NCBI GenBank assembly: GCA_036489755.1
Contig: DASXFD010000093.1
Location: 62,001 to 126,000, forward strand
Direction: 5' to 3'
Source: JABFXX01 sp036489755
GTDB lineage: Bacteria > Myxococcota_A > Polyangia > Haliangiales > Haliangiaceae
Length of the DNA: 64,000 bases
The notes beneath the pieces were generated by a model. That model did not search any database and was not told the origin of the DNA. It worked only from the letters and a program-made list of their open reading frames with translations. Position numbers and translations under genes: made by a program. Below, in pieces: positions 9,047 through 19,150 of the stretch (position 1 is the first letter of the stretch; the number at the start of each line of letters is the position of its first letter).

Positions 9047-10276
9047 GTGGAGCCCGCCGAGCTCGCGGCCGCAGTCGCGCGAAACTACGCGGCCGTGCAG
9101 CGCGACCTGCCCTGGCGGCGATCGCGCGATCCGTACGCGATCTGGGTCAGCGAGATCATGCTGCAGCAGACGCGCGTGCAGACGGTGATCCCGTACTGGC
9201 AGCGCTGGATGGCGCGATTTCCGACGGTGAGCGCGCTCGCCGATGCGCCCCTCGACGACGTGCTCGCCGCGTGGGCGGGCCTCGGCTATTACTCTCGCGC
9301 GCGCAACTTGAAGAAGGGCGCGCAGGCCGTCACCGCGCGGTTCGCCGGCGAGCTGCCGCGCCGCGCCGCCGACTTGCGCGAGGTACCCGGCATCGGGCCG
9401 TACACCGCCGGCGCGATCGCATCGATCGCGTTCGGCGAGCGCGCGCCGCTCGTCGACGGCAACGTCGCACGCGTGCTCGCCCGCGCCTATGCGATCGAGC
9501 ACGACATCAAGTCGAGCGCGGGGCAGCGCGAGCTGTGGGCGCGCGCCGGTGCGCTCGTCGCTGCGCTGCCCGCGTCGCTTCAACCCGGCGATCTCAACCA
9601 GGGCCTCATGGAGCTCGGCGCGACGGTGTGCTCGCCGACGCAGCCGCGCTGCCTCGTGTGCCCGATCGCCGCCGGCTGCGCGGCGAACCGGCGCGGCGAG
9701 CAAACGCGCTTTCCGATCGTCGCCCTGCGCAAGCGCGCCGACGAGCTACCCGTGCTCGAGCGCGCGGCGTTGTGGTTGCAGCTCGGCGACGAGATCGTGC
9801 TCGCTCGCCGCGAGCCCGACGGTCTGTTCGGCGGGTTGTGGGAGCTGCCGCAGGCCGCGACGCGACGCGAGATCGAACGCGCGCTCGGCGTTACAGCAAA
9901 TCGCGACGCCGTCGCATTTCACGACCAGACACTGAGCCACCGGCGACTGAGAATTGCAGTGTTCGCCGCGCCGATGCCGCGCTCGCTTGTCGACGTGCGG
10001 ATTCCGGGCTACGACGCGTTGGTACGCGTTTCGTTGGCGACCTCGCGCGGGTTAGGCGTCGCGGCCGCGACCACGTCGATCTTAGCGAAGTACGAGGCCA
10101 CGCCATGGAACCACAGCTCGATCCCGAAGCCCTCGCGCTCTTCACGCAAGGTTACACGCACATCATCAAGGGGCTCGCGCGCCTCGGCTACGACGTCGAC
10201 GACGAGAACTTCCGCGACACCGCCGCCCGCGCGGCGAAAGGCTTCCACGAGCTCGTCCACGACCAGAAGCAGGTGA
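9047..10276 (+). CDS. mutY: A/G-specific adenine DNA glycosylase MutY
   Basis: MutY removes adenine mispaired with 8-oxoguanine. The catalytic Glu is in SEIMLQQTRVQTV, the helix-hairpin-helix is EVPGIGPYTAGAI and the catalytic Asp is in PLVDGNVARV. The iron-sulfur loop follows the C-X6-C-X2-C-X5-C spacing (CSPTQPRCLVCPIAAGC). A NUDIX-like 8-oxoG-recognition domain follows at about 230-345. After about residue 348 the reading frame overlaps folE by 172 bp and codes for Ser/Arg/Thr-rich sequence. True homology probably ends near 10095. The start is GTG. Confidence 0.92.
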   Translation: MEPAELAAAVARNYAAVQRDLPWRRSRDPYAIWVSEIMLQQTRVQTVIPYWQRWMARFPTVSALADAPLDDVLAAWAGLGYYSRARNLKKGAQAVTARFAGELPRRAADLREVPGIGPYTAGAIASIAFGERAPLVDGNVARVLARAYAIEHDIKSSAGQRELWARAGALVAALPASLQPGDLNQGLMELGATVCSPTQPRCLVCPIAAGCAANRRGEQTRFPIVALRKRADELPVLERAALWLQLGDEIVLARREPDGLFGGLWELPQAATRREIERALGVTANRDAVAFHDQTLSHRRLRIAVFAAPMPRSLVDVRIPGYDALVRVSLATSRGLGVAAATTSILAKYEATPWNHSSIPKPSRSSRKVTRTSSRGSRASATTSTTRTSATPPPARRKASTSSSTTRSR

Positions 10277-10716
10277 AGTCCGAGCTCTCGGCGCTGCTCG
10301 CGAAGACGTTTCCCGCCAAGTACACCGAGATGGTGATCTCGAAGCACAACATCGCGTTCGGCGTGTGCCCGCATCACCTCTTGCCGGTCATGTACAACAT
10401 CTCGCTCGCGTACATTCCGGTCTCGAAGGTGCTCGGGCTGTCGAAGCTCACGCGCGTCGCACGAATGCTCGCGCGCGGCCCGCGGCTGCAAGAAGATCTC
10501 ACGCACGAGCTCGCCGATACGCTGTTCCACCAGCTCGAGAGCTCGGGCAGCGCCGTGTACATCGAAGGCCTGCACATGTGCATGGCCGCGCGCGGCGTCA
10601 ACGCGCACGAAGCGCGACTCGTGACGAGCGGCGTGCGCGGGATCTTTCTCGAGCAGCTCGCGACGCGCGAAGAATTCATCAAGCTCGTCGTCGCGCCGTC
10701 GAACGCGCGCCTGTGA
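10105..10716 (+). CDS. folE: GTP cyclohydrolase I
   Basis: This 203-residue enzyme converts GTP to dihydroneopterin triphosphate, the first step of folate/pterin synthesis. The zinc and active-site residues are present: Cys and His in CPHHLLP, and the second zinc Cys in GLHMCMAARGV. The N-terminus (LGYDVDDENFRDTAARAAKGF) aligns with the family's 'DPxREGLRDTPxRVA' region, so the ATG is credible despite lying inside the mutY frame. The following hydrolase gene overlaps its stop by 4 bp. Confidence 0.92.
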   Translation: MEPQLDPEALALFTQGYTHIIKGLARLGYDVDDENFRDTAARAAKGFHELVHDQKQVKSELSALLAKTFPAKYTEMVISKHNIAFGVCPHHLLPVMYNISLAYIPVSKVLGLSKLTRVARMLARGPRLQEDLTHELADTLFHQLESSGSAVYIEGLHMCMAARGVNAHEARLVTSGVRGIFLEQLATREEFIKLVVAPSNARL

Positions 10717-11432
10717 TCGCCCTCGTCCACGGCTTCGCGGGCGATCCGTCGGTGTGGCGCGACGTGGCGATTGCCGGCGCTTGCGCGATCGCGCTGCCCG
10801 GCCACGGCGGCGGTCCAGTCCAGCTCGGCTGGGACGCGAACCTCGAGGTCGTCGCGAGCGCGATCGCCGGCTGCGAGGTCGTCGTCGGCTATTCACTCGG
10901 CGCGCGCATCGCGCTCGGGCTCGTCGCGACCGGCCGCATCGGCCGCGCGGTGTTGATCGGCGTCAATCCCGGGATCTCCGACGACGAACGGCCCGCGCGC
11001 CGCGCGAGCGACGCCGAATGGGCGCGCGTGCTCCGCGACGACGGCATCGCAGCGTTCGTCGATCGCTGGCAAGCGCAGCCGCTGTTCGCGACGCAAGCGC
11101 GCGCGACCGCGGATCGGCTCGCCGACCGGCGTACATGCCGGCTCCGCCACGATCCCGAGCAGCTCGCGCAGAGCCTCGAGCAGCTCGGTCTGGCCGAGAT
11201 GCCCGACTATCGGCCGAGCTTTCCGCGCGATCGCGTGGCGCTGATCGCCGGCGACGACGATCTCAAGTACGTGGCGCTCGCCCGCTCGCTCGGCGCGCCG
11301 CTCGAGACGATCGACGCAAGCGGCCACGATCCGACGCTCGAGCAACCTGCTCGGCTCGCCGACGCTATTGCTCGAATGCTGCGCGCAATTCGTCCGGAAT
11401 CTTCTGCGGACGGCTCGTCGCGATCGACATGA
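10713..11432 (+). CDS. Alpha/beta hydrolase, MenH-like
   Basis: The 239-residue product has the alpha/beta-hydrolase core: an early HGF oxyanion motif (ALVHGFAGDPSVW), a nucleophile elbow GYSLGARIAL, a likely Asp in AGDDDLKY and a final His in ASGHDPTLEQP. This resembles MenH (SHCHC synthase of menaquinone synthesis), which has a similar nucleophile elbow and short length. No other men genes are in view, so a general esterase remains possible. It overlaps the folE stop (GTGA) and converges with the thioesterase, overlapping it by 68 bp. Confidence 0.75.
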   Translation: MIALVHGFAGDPSVWRDVAIAGACAIALPGHGGGPVQLGWDANLEVVASAIAGCEVVVGYSLGARIALGLVATGRIGRAVLIGVNPGISDDERPARRASDAEWARVLRDDGIAAFVDRWQAQPLFATQARATADRLADRRTCRLRHDPEQLAQSLEQLGLAEMPDYRPSFPRDRVALIAGDDDLKYVALARSLGAPLETIDASGHDPTLEQPARLADAIARMLRAIRPESSADGSSRST

Positions 11433-11757
11433 ACGCCCACGTCGTCGCCGCACGCGCGACGAGCTGACCGCCGCGCGTGATCTCCGTCGCGCGCACGCAC
11501 GACGCGAGCTTCCACGAATCGACCCACGTCGCGGCGGTGACTTCCTGGCCGAGCATCACCTGCGCGAGGTAGTCGAGCTCGTGGCGGCGCACCACCCAGA
11601 TGCCGCCGAGCGTGCGATACGCGGCGTGATCCCAGCCCTGCGCTGCCGAGTGCGCCATCGCGACGTCGAGCACCCAGCGCAGGTAGACCTGGTTCGACAC
11701 GTGGCCGAGCTCGTCGATGTCGGCCGAGGTCGCGGTGATCGACAACGTGTAACGCAC
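11365..11757 (-). CDS. Acyl-CoA thioesterase, hot-dog fold (4-hydroxybenzoyl-CoA thioesterase type)
   Basis: This 130-residue protein has the hot-dog thioesterase signature. 'TSADIDELGHVSNQVYLRWV' matches the family's 'D.D..GHVNN..Y..W' active-site region, followed by the central-helix segment and strands ending WVVRRHELDYLAQVMLGQE. It would hydrolyse acyl-CoA thioesters in the cytoplasm. The start is GTG. Its 3' end overlaps the convergent hydrolase gene by 68 bp. The substrate cannot be deduced. Confidence 0.88.
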   Translation of the reverse strand: MRYTLSITATSADIDELGHVSNQVYLRWVLDVAMAHSAAQGWDHAAYRTLGGIWVVRRHELDYLAQVMLGQEVTAATWVDSWKLASCVRATEITRGGQLVARAATTWAFMSIATSRPQKIPDELRAAFEQ

Positions 11758-11766
11758 GCGCGGACT

Positions 11767-12381
11767 CTACGTCGAGTGCACGCCCGGCGGCCAGTCGAGT
11801 AGTTCCTGCAGCTCGAGTCGGCCGAGGCCGTCGATCTCTCCGACCTGCCAGGCGCCGTCGCGTTCGAGTAGTGATGCGAACCACGGAATCGTGACGCCGT
11901 CACTGACGATGTAGACGAGCAAGCTCGCGCGGCAATCGGCGGCGCTCGTCGACGAGAACCAAACGAACAAGCCGGAGCTCGTGAAGTCGGCGACGCGACG
12001 ATGCAAGTTGTGCGCGCTGTGCTCGCGCCACGGCCGGTGAACGCGAACGTGCCTCGGCACGAGCGCGTAGTTGCCATCGAGCCAACGCCCCCAGTGGATC
12101 TCGCTCGCGACGCGATTCGGAGTGAACGGCGGAAACGTCAGCCGGTCTTGGCGGAAGGGATCGAGCGACACGTCCGGACTGCCGCGAAGACCGCTGAAGA
12201 AAGGAAAGCGCACGCGACCATTGCCGGAGAACCGCAGCCAGCGATGATCGAACCATCGCCGGATTCGGATGACGCACGCGAGCTCCGGTTGAAATCGGAA
12301 GCACACGCCGGCGAGCACACGGTCGACCGCCTCGACGAAGCCCTCGGCATCGTCGGCCGTGCGCTCGACGGTCGGAAACAC
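11767..12381 (-). CDS. Hypothetical protein
   Basis: This 204-residue protein is rich in aromatic residues and arginine (RWFDHRWLRFSGNGRVRF, WGRWLDGNYALVPRHVRVHR). It has no signal peptide, membrane segment or motif I recognise. The start is GTG (MFPTVER). It lies 9 bp upstream of the thioesterase on the same strand, so the two are probably co-transcribed. It is divergent from the HEAT-repeat gene. Confidence 0.6.
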   Translation of the reverse strand: MFPTVERTADDAEGFVEAVDRVLAGVCFRFQPELACVIRIRRWFDHRWLRFSGNGRVRFPFFSGLRGSPDVSLDPFRQDRLTFPPFTPNRVASEIHWGRWLDGNYALVPRHVRVHRPWREHSAHNLHRRVADFTSSGLFVWFSSTSAADCRASLLVYIVSDGVTIPWFASLLERDGAWQVGEIDGLGRLELQELLDWPPGVHST

Positions 12382-12391
12382 GGGCTCAATC

Positions 12392-12400
12392 TACGATACT
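12392..12400 (+). promoter_or_regulatory. -10-like TACGATACT before the HEAT gene
   Basis: TACGAT (12392-12397) overlaps GATACT (12395-12400), and the latter ends eight bases before the ATG at 12409. There is no Shine-Dalgarno sequence. This resembles the leaderless start arrangement seen elsewhere in the window. Confidence 0.4.
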
Positions 12401-12408
12401 TTCGCGAG

Positions 12409-15129
12409 ATGGCTGACGACACGAGCGCACGGACGCTGCGGCATCGACTCGAGCACGGTGAGATCGCGCCCGCCGAGGCGCTCCAGACGCTCGGCGTGCT
12501 CGCCACCGATGCCGAAACGCGGGCCGCACGGCTCGCCGCGTGCGGCTTGCTCGGCGATCTCGCCGGTCGCGCGCTCGGCGCAGAGTGGGACGTCGCCGAG
12601 CGTGCCGCGTTCGCGCTGCTCGAAGCGGCGCGCGTCGCCGACACGGCGGCCGACCGGCGCGGCGTGATCGCGGCGATGGGCCGCGGCTTCCGCAACATCT
12701 GGCTGTTGCCGTTCGTGCACCGCCGGCTCTCCGATCGCGACGAGACGATCGCCGCCGCTGCCCTCGACGCGGCCGGCGGCCTCGGCTTCCCGGCGCTCGA
12801 AGAAGCGGTCGCCGCGTTCGTCGCCGAGGGCGTGCCGCAGGGCTTGCGTCGCGCGGCGATCGGCGCGCTCGGCCGGATGGGCGCCGCGAGCGCCGTCGAT
12901 CGGTTGGTCGCGGTCGCGCTCGGCGATCCCGCCGAAGCGCCCGCCGCCCTCGCCGCACTCACCGAGATCCGATCGCCGGCCGCGCGCGCCGCGGTGCTCG
13001 GCCTGCTCGACGGCGAGCTCGAGGCCGAAGTGCAGATCGCGGCCGTGCGCTACCTCGCCGAGCTCGGCGCGCTCGAGGTGTTGCCGACCCTGCGCCGGCT
13101 CGCACGCGCCGATTCGGCCGAAATTCGGATCGCGGCGAGCCTCGCCTCGCGCGCGCTCAAGGCCGAACGCGCCCGCGACGCCGGCGAGCGCTTCCTGATC
13201 GCGCTCAGCGAGCCCGATCGCGCCGTGCGCGCGCAGCTCGCTCGCCGGTTGCGCACGCTGCCCGTGGCCGACGTGATCGAACAAGCCGACGTCTTGCTCG
13301 GCGACGATGCGGGCGGCGTCGTGCAATTGCTCGGCGAAGTCCGCGAGCCGGAGATCACGAAGTATCTGCTCGCGCTCGCGACGCGCGCGGACTTGCCGGT
13401 CGTCGTACGAGCGCGTGCGATCGGCGCGATCGAGGCCGACCAGGCGTGGGAACGCGACGCGCTCGCGGCGCTGGCGCACGACGCGACCGCCGACGAGACG
13501 ATCCGCGCGAGCGCGATCCAGGCGATGGGCGCGTTCGCGACGACTCGCGAGCTCGTCGAACGCGTCGGTGCACTTGCCGCCGCCACGTCGGCGACGATCC
13601 GCGGCGCGCTCTTGTGGGCGCTGCAGCTCGCGCGGCGCGGCGATGGCGACGCCCAGGCGATCGCCAAGCTCGTCGAACCGATGCTCGGCGACGCCGATCC
13701 GAACGTGCGCCGGCGCGCCGGCTATGCCGCCGGCAACCTCGGGCTCGTCGCGCTCGCACCCGCGCTCGCGAAGCTGTGCGCGATCGCCGAGCCGAACGAG
13801 TTGCGGCTCGCGGGCTACGTCGCGCTCGGCGAGCTCGGCGTGCCGGCCGGCGTGGTCGGCGAGCTCGTCGCGCAGATCCGCCGTGAAAATGATCCGCGCG
13901 TGCTCGGCGCGGCGTCGAACGCGCTGATCGCGAGCTCCGCCGATGCGAACGCGCTGGCTCCGCTCGCCGGCCGTGCGCGCGAGTTGCTCGGTGCGCCCGA
14001 TGCGCAGCTGCGCGAAGCCGGCGCCGAGATCGCCGGCTTGCTAGGCGGCGCGGTCACCGCGGCCTCGATCGCACCGCTCGCGAGCGATGCATCAGCGAGC
14101 GTGCGCGGCGCGGCGGTGTGGGCGCTCGGCAAGCTCGCCGACCCTGCGGGCGAGCGCGCGCTGCTCGCCGCGTTTCGCGACGACGATGCTGCCGTTCACG
14201 AGCGCGCCGCGGCCGGCTTGCTCCGGCTCGGGACGCCCGCCGCGCTCGTACAAGCGATCGCGTTCGTCGCCGGCGATGGCGATGCGGCCGCGCGCACGGC
14301 GATCGCCCACGCGATCCACGTGTCGCCCGCGCACGCCGAAGCCGTCGCCGCCGCGATCGATGCCGCGCTCTCGCACGTCGGCGGCAGCGATCCGGCGTTC
14401 GAGCCGCTGATCCGGCTCAAGCTCGCGAGCGCGGTCTCGGCGGCGCCCGGCGCGCCCGCGGTCGACGTCGACGCCGAGCTCGCCCAGGTGTTTCCGAGCT
14501 TCACACAGCTCGTGAAGCTATCGGGCTTCGACACGCTCGTGAAGAGCCTGCGCACCGCCGAGTCGCTGTTTCACACCACGGCGAACGCGAAGGATGCGGA
14601 TCTGTCGCCGCCGATCACGTTGTGGATGAAGGTGCTCGAGAACTACGTGCACGCATGGCTAGGCCCGCGCCTGGCGACGTTGCAGCGCGAGCCGTCGGCG
14701 CTGTTCGACTACGTCGATCGCGTGATCGGCGGCAGCTGGACCGGCTTCCAGCGCTGGATCGAGCCGCGCTGGCAGGACCCCGCCGAGGTCGGCGGCGCGA
14801 AGGTCGACATCCCGCTGCGCTCGGTGCCCAACGCCGTGCGCGAGCTGCAGGAGCACCGCCGCAAGCGGCTCGACTCGCCGCTGTCGGTGACCGAGTGGGC
14901 GCGCATGCTCGTGTTGTTCGCGGTCGATCACCCGTCGAGTGGGTTCCGAAATTTGTTCAAGCTATCGGGCAAGTCGAGCGATCGCACGATCGCGCTCGCG
15001 CATCGCCTGCACACGCTCGCCGCCGTGCGCAACCTCGTCACGCACCGGGCGAGCGCCGGCGCCGCCACGCTGGCCGCGTTTCGCCGCGGCTACTACGCCG
15101 CGTTCGAAGATCTCGTCGCACTCGCGTGA
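12409..15129 (+). CDS. HEAT-repeat protein with HEPN-like C-terminal region
   Basis: The 906-residue protein is mostly tandem HEAT/armadillo-type repeats (for example LRRAAIGALGRMGAASAVDRLV and VRRRAGYAAGNLGLVALAPAL) from about residue 15 to 680, a scaffold for protein binding. The C-terminal 200 residues are different. They are helical and contain HRLHTLAAVRNLVTHR, with an RX4H motif (about R874-H879) like the catalytic motif of HEPN ribonucleases. There is no signal peptide, so it is cytoplasmic. Function is not known. The ATG at 12409 is preferred over upstream in-frame starts that lie inside the divergent gene. Confidence 0.8.
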   Translation: MADDTSARTLRHRLEHGEIAPAEALQTLGVLATDAETRAARLAACGLLGDLAGRALGAEWDVAERAAFALLEAARVADTAADRRGVIAAMGRGFRNIWLLPFVHRRLSDRDETIAAAALDAAGGLGFPALEEAVAAFVAEGVPQGLRRAAIGALGRMGAASAVDRLVAVALGDPAEAPAALAALTEIRSPAARAAVLGLLDGELEAEVQIAAVRYLAELGALEVLPTLRRLARADSAEIRIAASLASRALKAERARDAGERFLIALSEPDRAVRAQLARRLRTLPVADVIEQADVLLGDDAGGVVQLLGEVREPEITKYLLALATRADLPVVVRARAIGAIEADQAWERDALAALAHDATADETIRASAIQAMGAFATTRELVERVGALAAATSATIRGALLWALQLARRGDGDAQAIAKLVEPMLGDADPNVRRRAGYAAGNLGLVALAPALAKLCAIAEPNELRLAGYVALGELGVPAGVVGELVAQIRRENDPRVLGAASNALIASSADANALAPLAGRARELLGAPDAQLREAGAEIAGLLGGAVTAASIAPLASDASASVRGAAVWALGKLADPAGERALLAAFRDDDAAVHERAAAGLLRLGTPAALVQAIAFVAGDGDAAARTAIAHAIHVSPAHAEAVAAAIDAALSHVGGSDPAFEPLIRLKLASAVSAAPGAPAVDVDAELAQVFPSFTQLVKLSGFDTLVKSLRTAESLFHTTANAKDADLSPPITLWMKVLENYVHAWLGPRLATLQREPSALFDYVDRVIGGSWTGFQRWIEPRWQDPAEVGGAKVDIPLRSVPNAVRELQEHRRKRLDSPLSVTEWARMLVLFAVDHPSSGFRNLFKLSGKSSDRTIALAHRLHTLAAVRNLVTHRASAGAATLAAFRRGYYAAFEDLVALA

Positions 15130-15138
15130 TGCGTTGTT

Positions 15139-15170
15139 TTGACCTTGACGACCGTCGTCTAGCGTATTAT
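15139..15170 (+). promoter_or_regulatory. Promoter of the ArsR/SRPBCC operon
   Basis: Two overlapping -35-like hexamers, TTGACC (15139) and TTGACG (15145), are followed by an AT-rich -10-like TATTAT at 15165. This is directly upstream of, and adjoining, the inverted-repeat operator. Confidence 0.5.
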
Positions 15171-15186
15171 TCAACCATTTGGTTGA
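15171..15186 (+). promoter_or_regulatory. Inverted-repeat operator, probably autoregulatory ArsR site
   Basis: The sequence TCAACCATTTGGTTGA has perfect 7-bp arms (TCAACCA/TGGTTGA) around a 2-bp centre. It sits between the -10 region and the start codon, and its last base is the A of the first ATG. This is the type of site bound by ArsR-family repressors controlling ArsR-SRPBCC pairs. Confidence 0.7.
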
Positions 15187-15500
15187 TGATGTTGGACACC
15201 GTGCTTGCCGCCATCGCCGATCCGACGCGGCGCGCGATCCTCGATCGGCTCGCCGACGGCCCGGTGCGCGTGACCGATCTCGCGGCGCCGTTTGCGATGT
15301 CGCTCAACGCGGTGTCCAAGCACATCAAGGTGCTCGAGCACGCCAAGCTCGTCCGCCGCACCAAGCAAGGCCGCGAGCACACGCTCGTGCTCGACGCCGC
15401 GCCACTCCGCGAGGTCTCGCGCTGGGTCAACCATCACGAGCGATTTTGGACCGAACGCGTCGATCGGCTCGCCGACTACTTCGAAAGGAAATCACCGTGA
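15186..15500 (+). CDS. ArsR-family transcriptional regulator
   Basis: The 104-residue protein is a winged helix-turn-helix repressor (IADPTRRAILDRLADG, then the recognition helix MSLNAVSKHIKVLEHAKLV, then RTKQGREHTLVLDAAPLREV). The 'LNAVSKHIKVL' helix and the following 'W...HERFW' are typical of the subgroup paired with SRPBCC proteins. No metal-binding Cys motif is visible, so it is not an obvious metal sensor. ATGs at 15186 and 15189 are equally possible. The stop overlaps the SRPBCC gene (GTGA). Confidence 0.9.
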   Translation: MMLDTVLAAIADPTRRAILDRLADGPVRVTDLAAPFAMSLNAVSKHIKVLEHAKLVRRTKQGREHTLVLDAAPLREVSRWVNHHERFWTERVDRLADYFERKSP

Positions 15501-15901
15501 ACGTCACCGTCACCCGCACGATCAAAGCCGCGCCCGAAGCCGTCTACGACGTCTGGCTCGATCCGACGAGCCCGGGCGGACCTTGGTTCGCCGCTGCGAG
15601 AGCCATTGTCGACGTCAAAGTCGATGGCCTCTTCTTTCACGTCGCCGATCATGCGGGCCGCAAGTGGGCGCACTACGGCCGGTTCGTGAAGCTCGAGCGT
15701 GGCCGCGCGATCGAGTACACGTGGATGTCCGAGGCGACCCACGGCATCGAGACGACCGTCTCGATCGCGCTCCGCGTTACTAGCGCTGGCACCGAGCTCG
15801 AGCTCGTGCACCGCGATCTTCCCGATGACGACTCCGGCCGCGGCCACGAGGCCGGTTGGACGTTCATCACCGACTGCGTCGCGAAGCGGCTCGAGCGCTG
15901 A
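15497..15901 (+). CDS. SRPBCC (AHSA1-like) domain protein
   Basis: This 134-residue protein begins VTVTRTIKAAPEAVYDVWLDP, the standard first strand and helix of the START/Bet v1-like fold, and ends with GWTFITDCVAKRLER. Such proteins bind hydrophobic ligands in a cavity. The Aha1-type members are often co-encoded with an ArsR regulator, as here (4-bp overlap and a purine-rich ribosome site AAAGGAA just before). The ligand is unknown. Confidence 0.88.
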   Translation: MNVTVTRTIKAAPEAVYDVWLDPTSPGGPWFAAARAIVDVKVDGLFFHVADHAGRKWAHYGRFVKLERGRAIEYTWMSEATHGIETTVSIALRVTSAGTELELVHRDLPDDDSGRGHEAGWTFITDCVAKRLER

Positions 15902-16540
15902 TCACTCGAGCGGCGACGGCACGATCGACTGCTGCAGGTTCGTGCGGAAGTCGGTCATCGCGGTGTCGTCGGTGTCGAGCACGAGCAAGCCGTCGTCGTT
16001 GTCGAGCGCGGTGAAGTCGAGCCCGTCGAACACCTGATCCATCTGGAACGTCACGCCGAGCACGGCGGTGCCGCCCGGTGCGAGCGTCGCCGAGGTCTCG
16101 ATGCTCACCGACAGATCCATCAGATCGTGGATCGCGAACGAATGCGTGCCGTCGGCGAGCGCGACGGTGCCGTCGATCTCCCACGAGTAATCGACGAGCT
16201 GCCCATCGGCGTGAAACACGACCTTCGAGTAGATGCCGCTCGGCGCGTCGGAGAACACGGTCGGCGGCGGCGTCTGACCGCTGCTCCACTGCAGCGCGAG
16301 CGCGCCGTGCGTGATGTTCGTGCCGGTGTCGCCGACGACGCGCAAGCTGTCGAGCCGAAACACCATGCTCGACACCGTGATGTTGCTGCCGACCTGGCCC
16401 GGCAGATCCGGCGATGCGGTCCACGGGATCGTGAGCCCGCTCGTGCCCATCGCAGGACCATCGGGCGGCGGCGGCTCGACCGCGTCGTGGCCGCACGCGA
16501 CCAAACCGATCGCGATCGTGAAGCGGACCACTGCCTGCAT
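15902..16540 (-). CDS. Lipoprotein of unknown function
   Basis: The 212-residue product has a short lipoprotein signal (MQAVVRFTIAIGLVAC). The mature domain is rich in beta strands (ITVSSMVFRLDSLRVVGD, TFSDAPSGIYSKVVFHADG, GTHSFAIHDLMDLSVSIETS). This pattern recalls bacterial DUF4382-type surface lipoproteins, but I cannot confirm it. It converges with the SRPBCC gene with no spacer and is divergent from the sigma-54 activator. Confidence 0.75.
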   Translation of the reverse strand: MQAVVRFTIAIGLVACGHDAVEPPPPDGPAMGTSGLTIPWTASPDLPGQVGSNITVSSMVFRLDSLRVVGDTGTNITHGALALQWSSGQTPPPTVFSDAPSGIYSKVVFHADGQLVDYSWEIDGTVALADGTHSFAIHDLMDLSVSIETSATLAPGGTAVLGVTFQMDQVFDGLDFTALDNDDGLLVLDTDDTAMTDFRTNLQQSIVPSPLE

Positions 16541-16650
16541 GCCTGCTCATCGTGCAATGGCAGGACCACCGACGACAATGTCGATCTTCGTGAATTCGAG
16601 CGATCGATCAGTGCACGAAACCCGCTCGGTGTGCACGATCCGTACTACGC

Positions 16651-18381
<1,731 letters not shown>

Positions 18382-18589
18382 TGGTTGCGTCTTGCATTTG
18401 TCTAGGCCGCACCGGCAATCCGGCGCCAGGTTGCGCGCGCTTCACCCGCTTGGTCAGCGCGTAGACCGCGCCTTCACTCGGCAGCGTGAACGCGAGCCGG
18501 TGGTAGTCCTGCTCCCACGCATCGGGTGACAGGTGGGCGTAGACCTTTTGCGTCACCAAGACGGTCGAGTGCCCGAGGATCTTGACCTA

Positions 18590-18926
18590 CTGAATGAAGT
18601 CAACGCGGAGATCGATCAGTGGGAACTGACAGAGCAACGCGAGTCGGAAGGCGGGGTTTGGGAGCAGCTCGAAGCGCTCGCTTCAGTCGTGCTCGGAGAT
18701 TCATACCTACGTCATCGATGAGCTGAATCTCAACTCAGCAGCCCATCGGCGCCGTCGCTAAGCAGTCCGTCGACTGGCGATTCTTGATGCGCTGATCAAC
18801 CACTCACAGGCTTTGCAGGGACATGATCCCGCACTCGTCAACCGCGCGCGCGATGAAGTGCGACGCATCCGCGAGGAGCTGCGCCAAGCCGCAGCGTCAT
18901 TAGAGGAGCCATGCCGATGCGACTAG
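18590..18926 (+). pseudogene. Decayed coding region next to the integrase remnant
   Basis: The rightward sequence reads like protein in two frames separated by stops. The first part includes LLNEVNAEIDQWELTEQRES and stops at 18721. The second, from 18771, includes LAILDALINHSQALQGHDPA and LVNRARDEVRRIREELRQAA and stops at 18926. Neither has a proper start. Base composition is less GC-rich than the neighbours. I infer a broken mobile-element cargo gene, family unknown. Confidence 0.45.
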
Positions 18927-19150
18927 CAGCGCGTCTACGCGGTTCCACGGCTGATGCGCCCGGTCGCGACTAACCTCGCATCCGCATCGCTCCACGCCGC
19001 ACCACCGCGACACGAGACGGCGCCGAAGTGCGGAGCATTAGCCGATGACGAGATGCCGCCAATGCACGCGCCATCAAGAGCGCTGATAATTCGTCCGAGC
19101 TCCACAGAGTGTTGTGACCTCGGCGTTCTATAGCTAGGCGATCGCCGCGG
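18927..19150. other. Non-coding stretch with no recognisable feature
   Basis: Open frames here are short and look like chance reading of GC-rich DNA. I saw no hairpin with a T-run, no tRNA and no intact gene. It may be a continuation of the decayed region. Confidence 0.5.
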
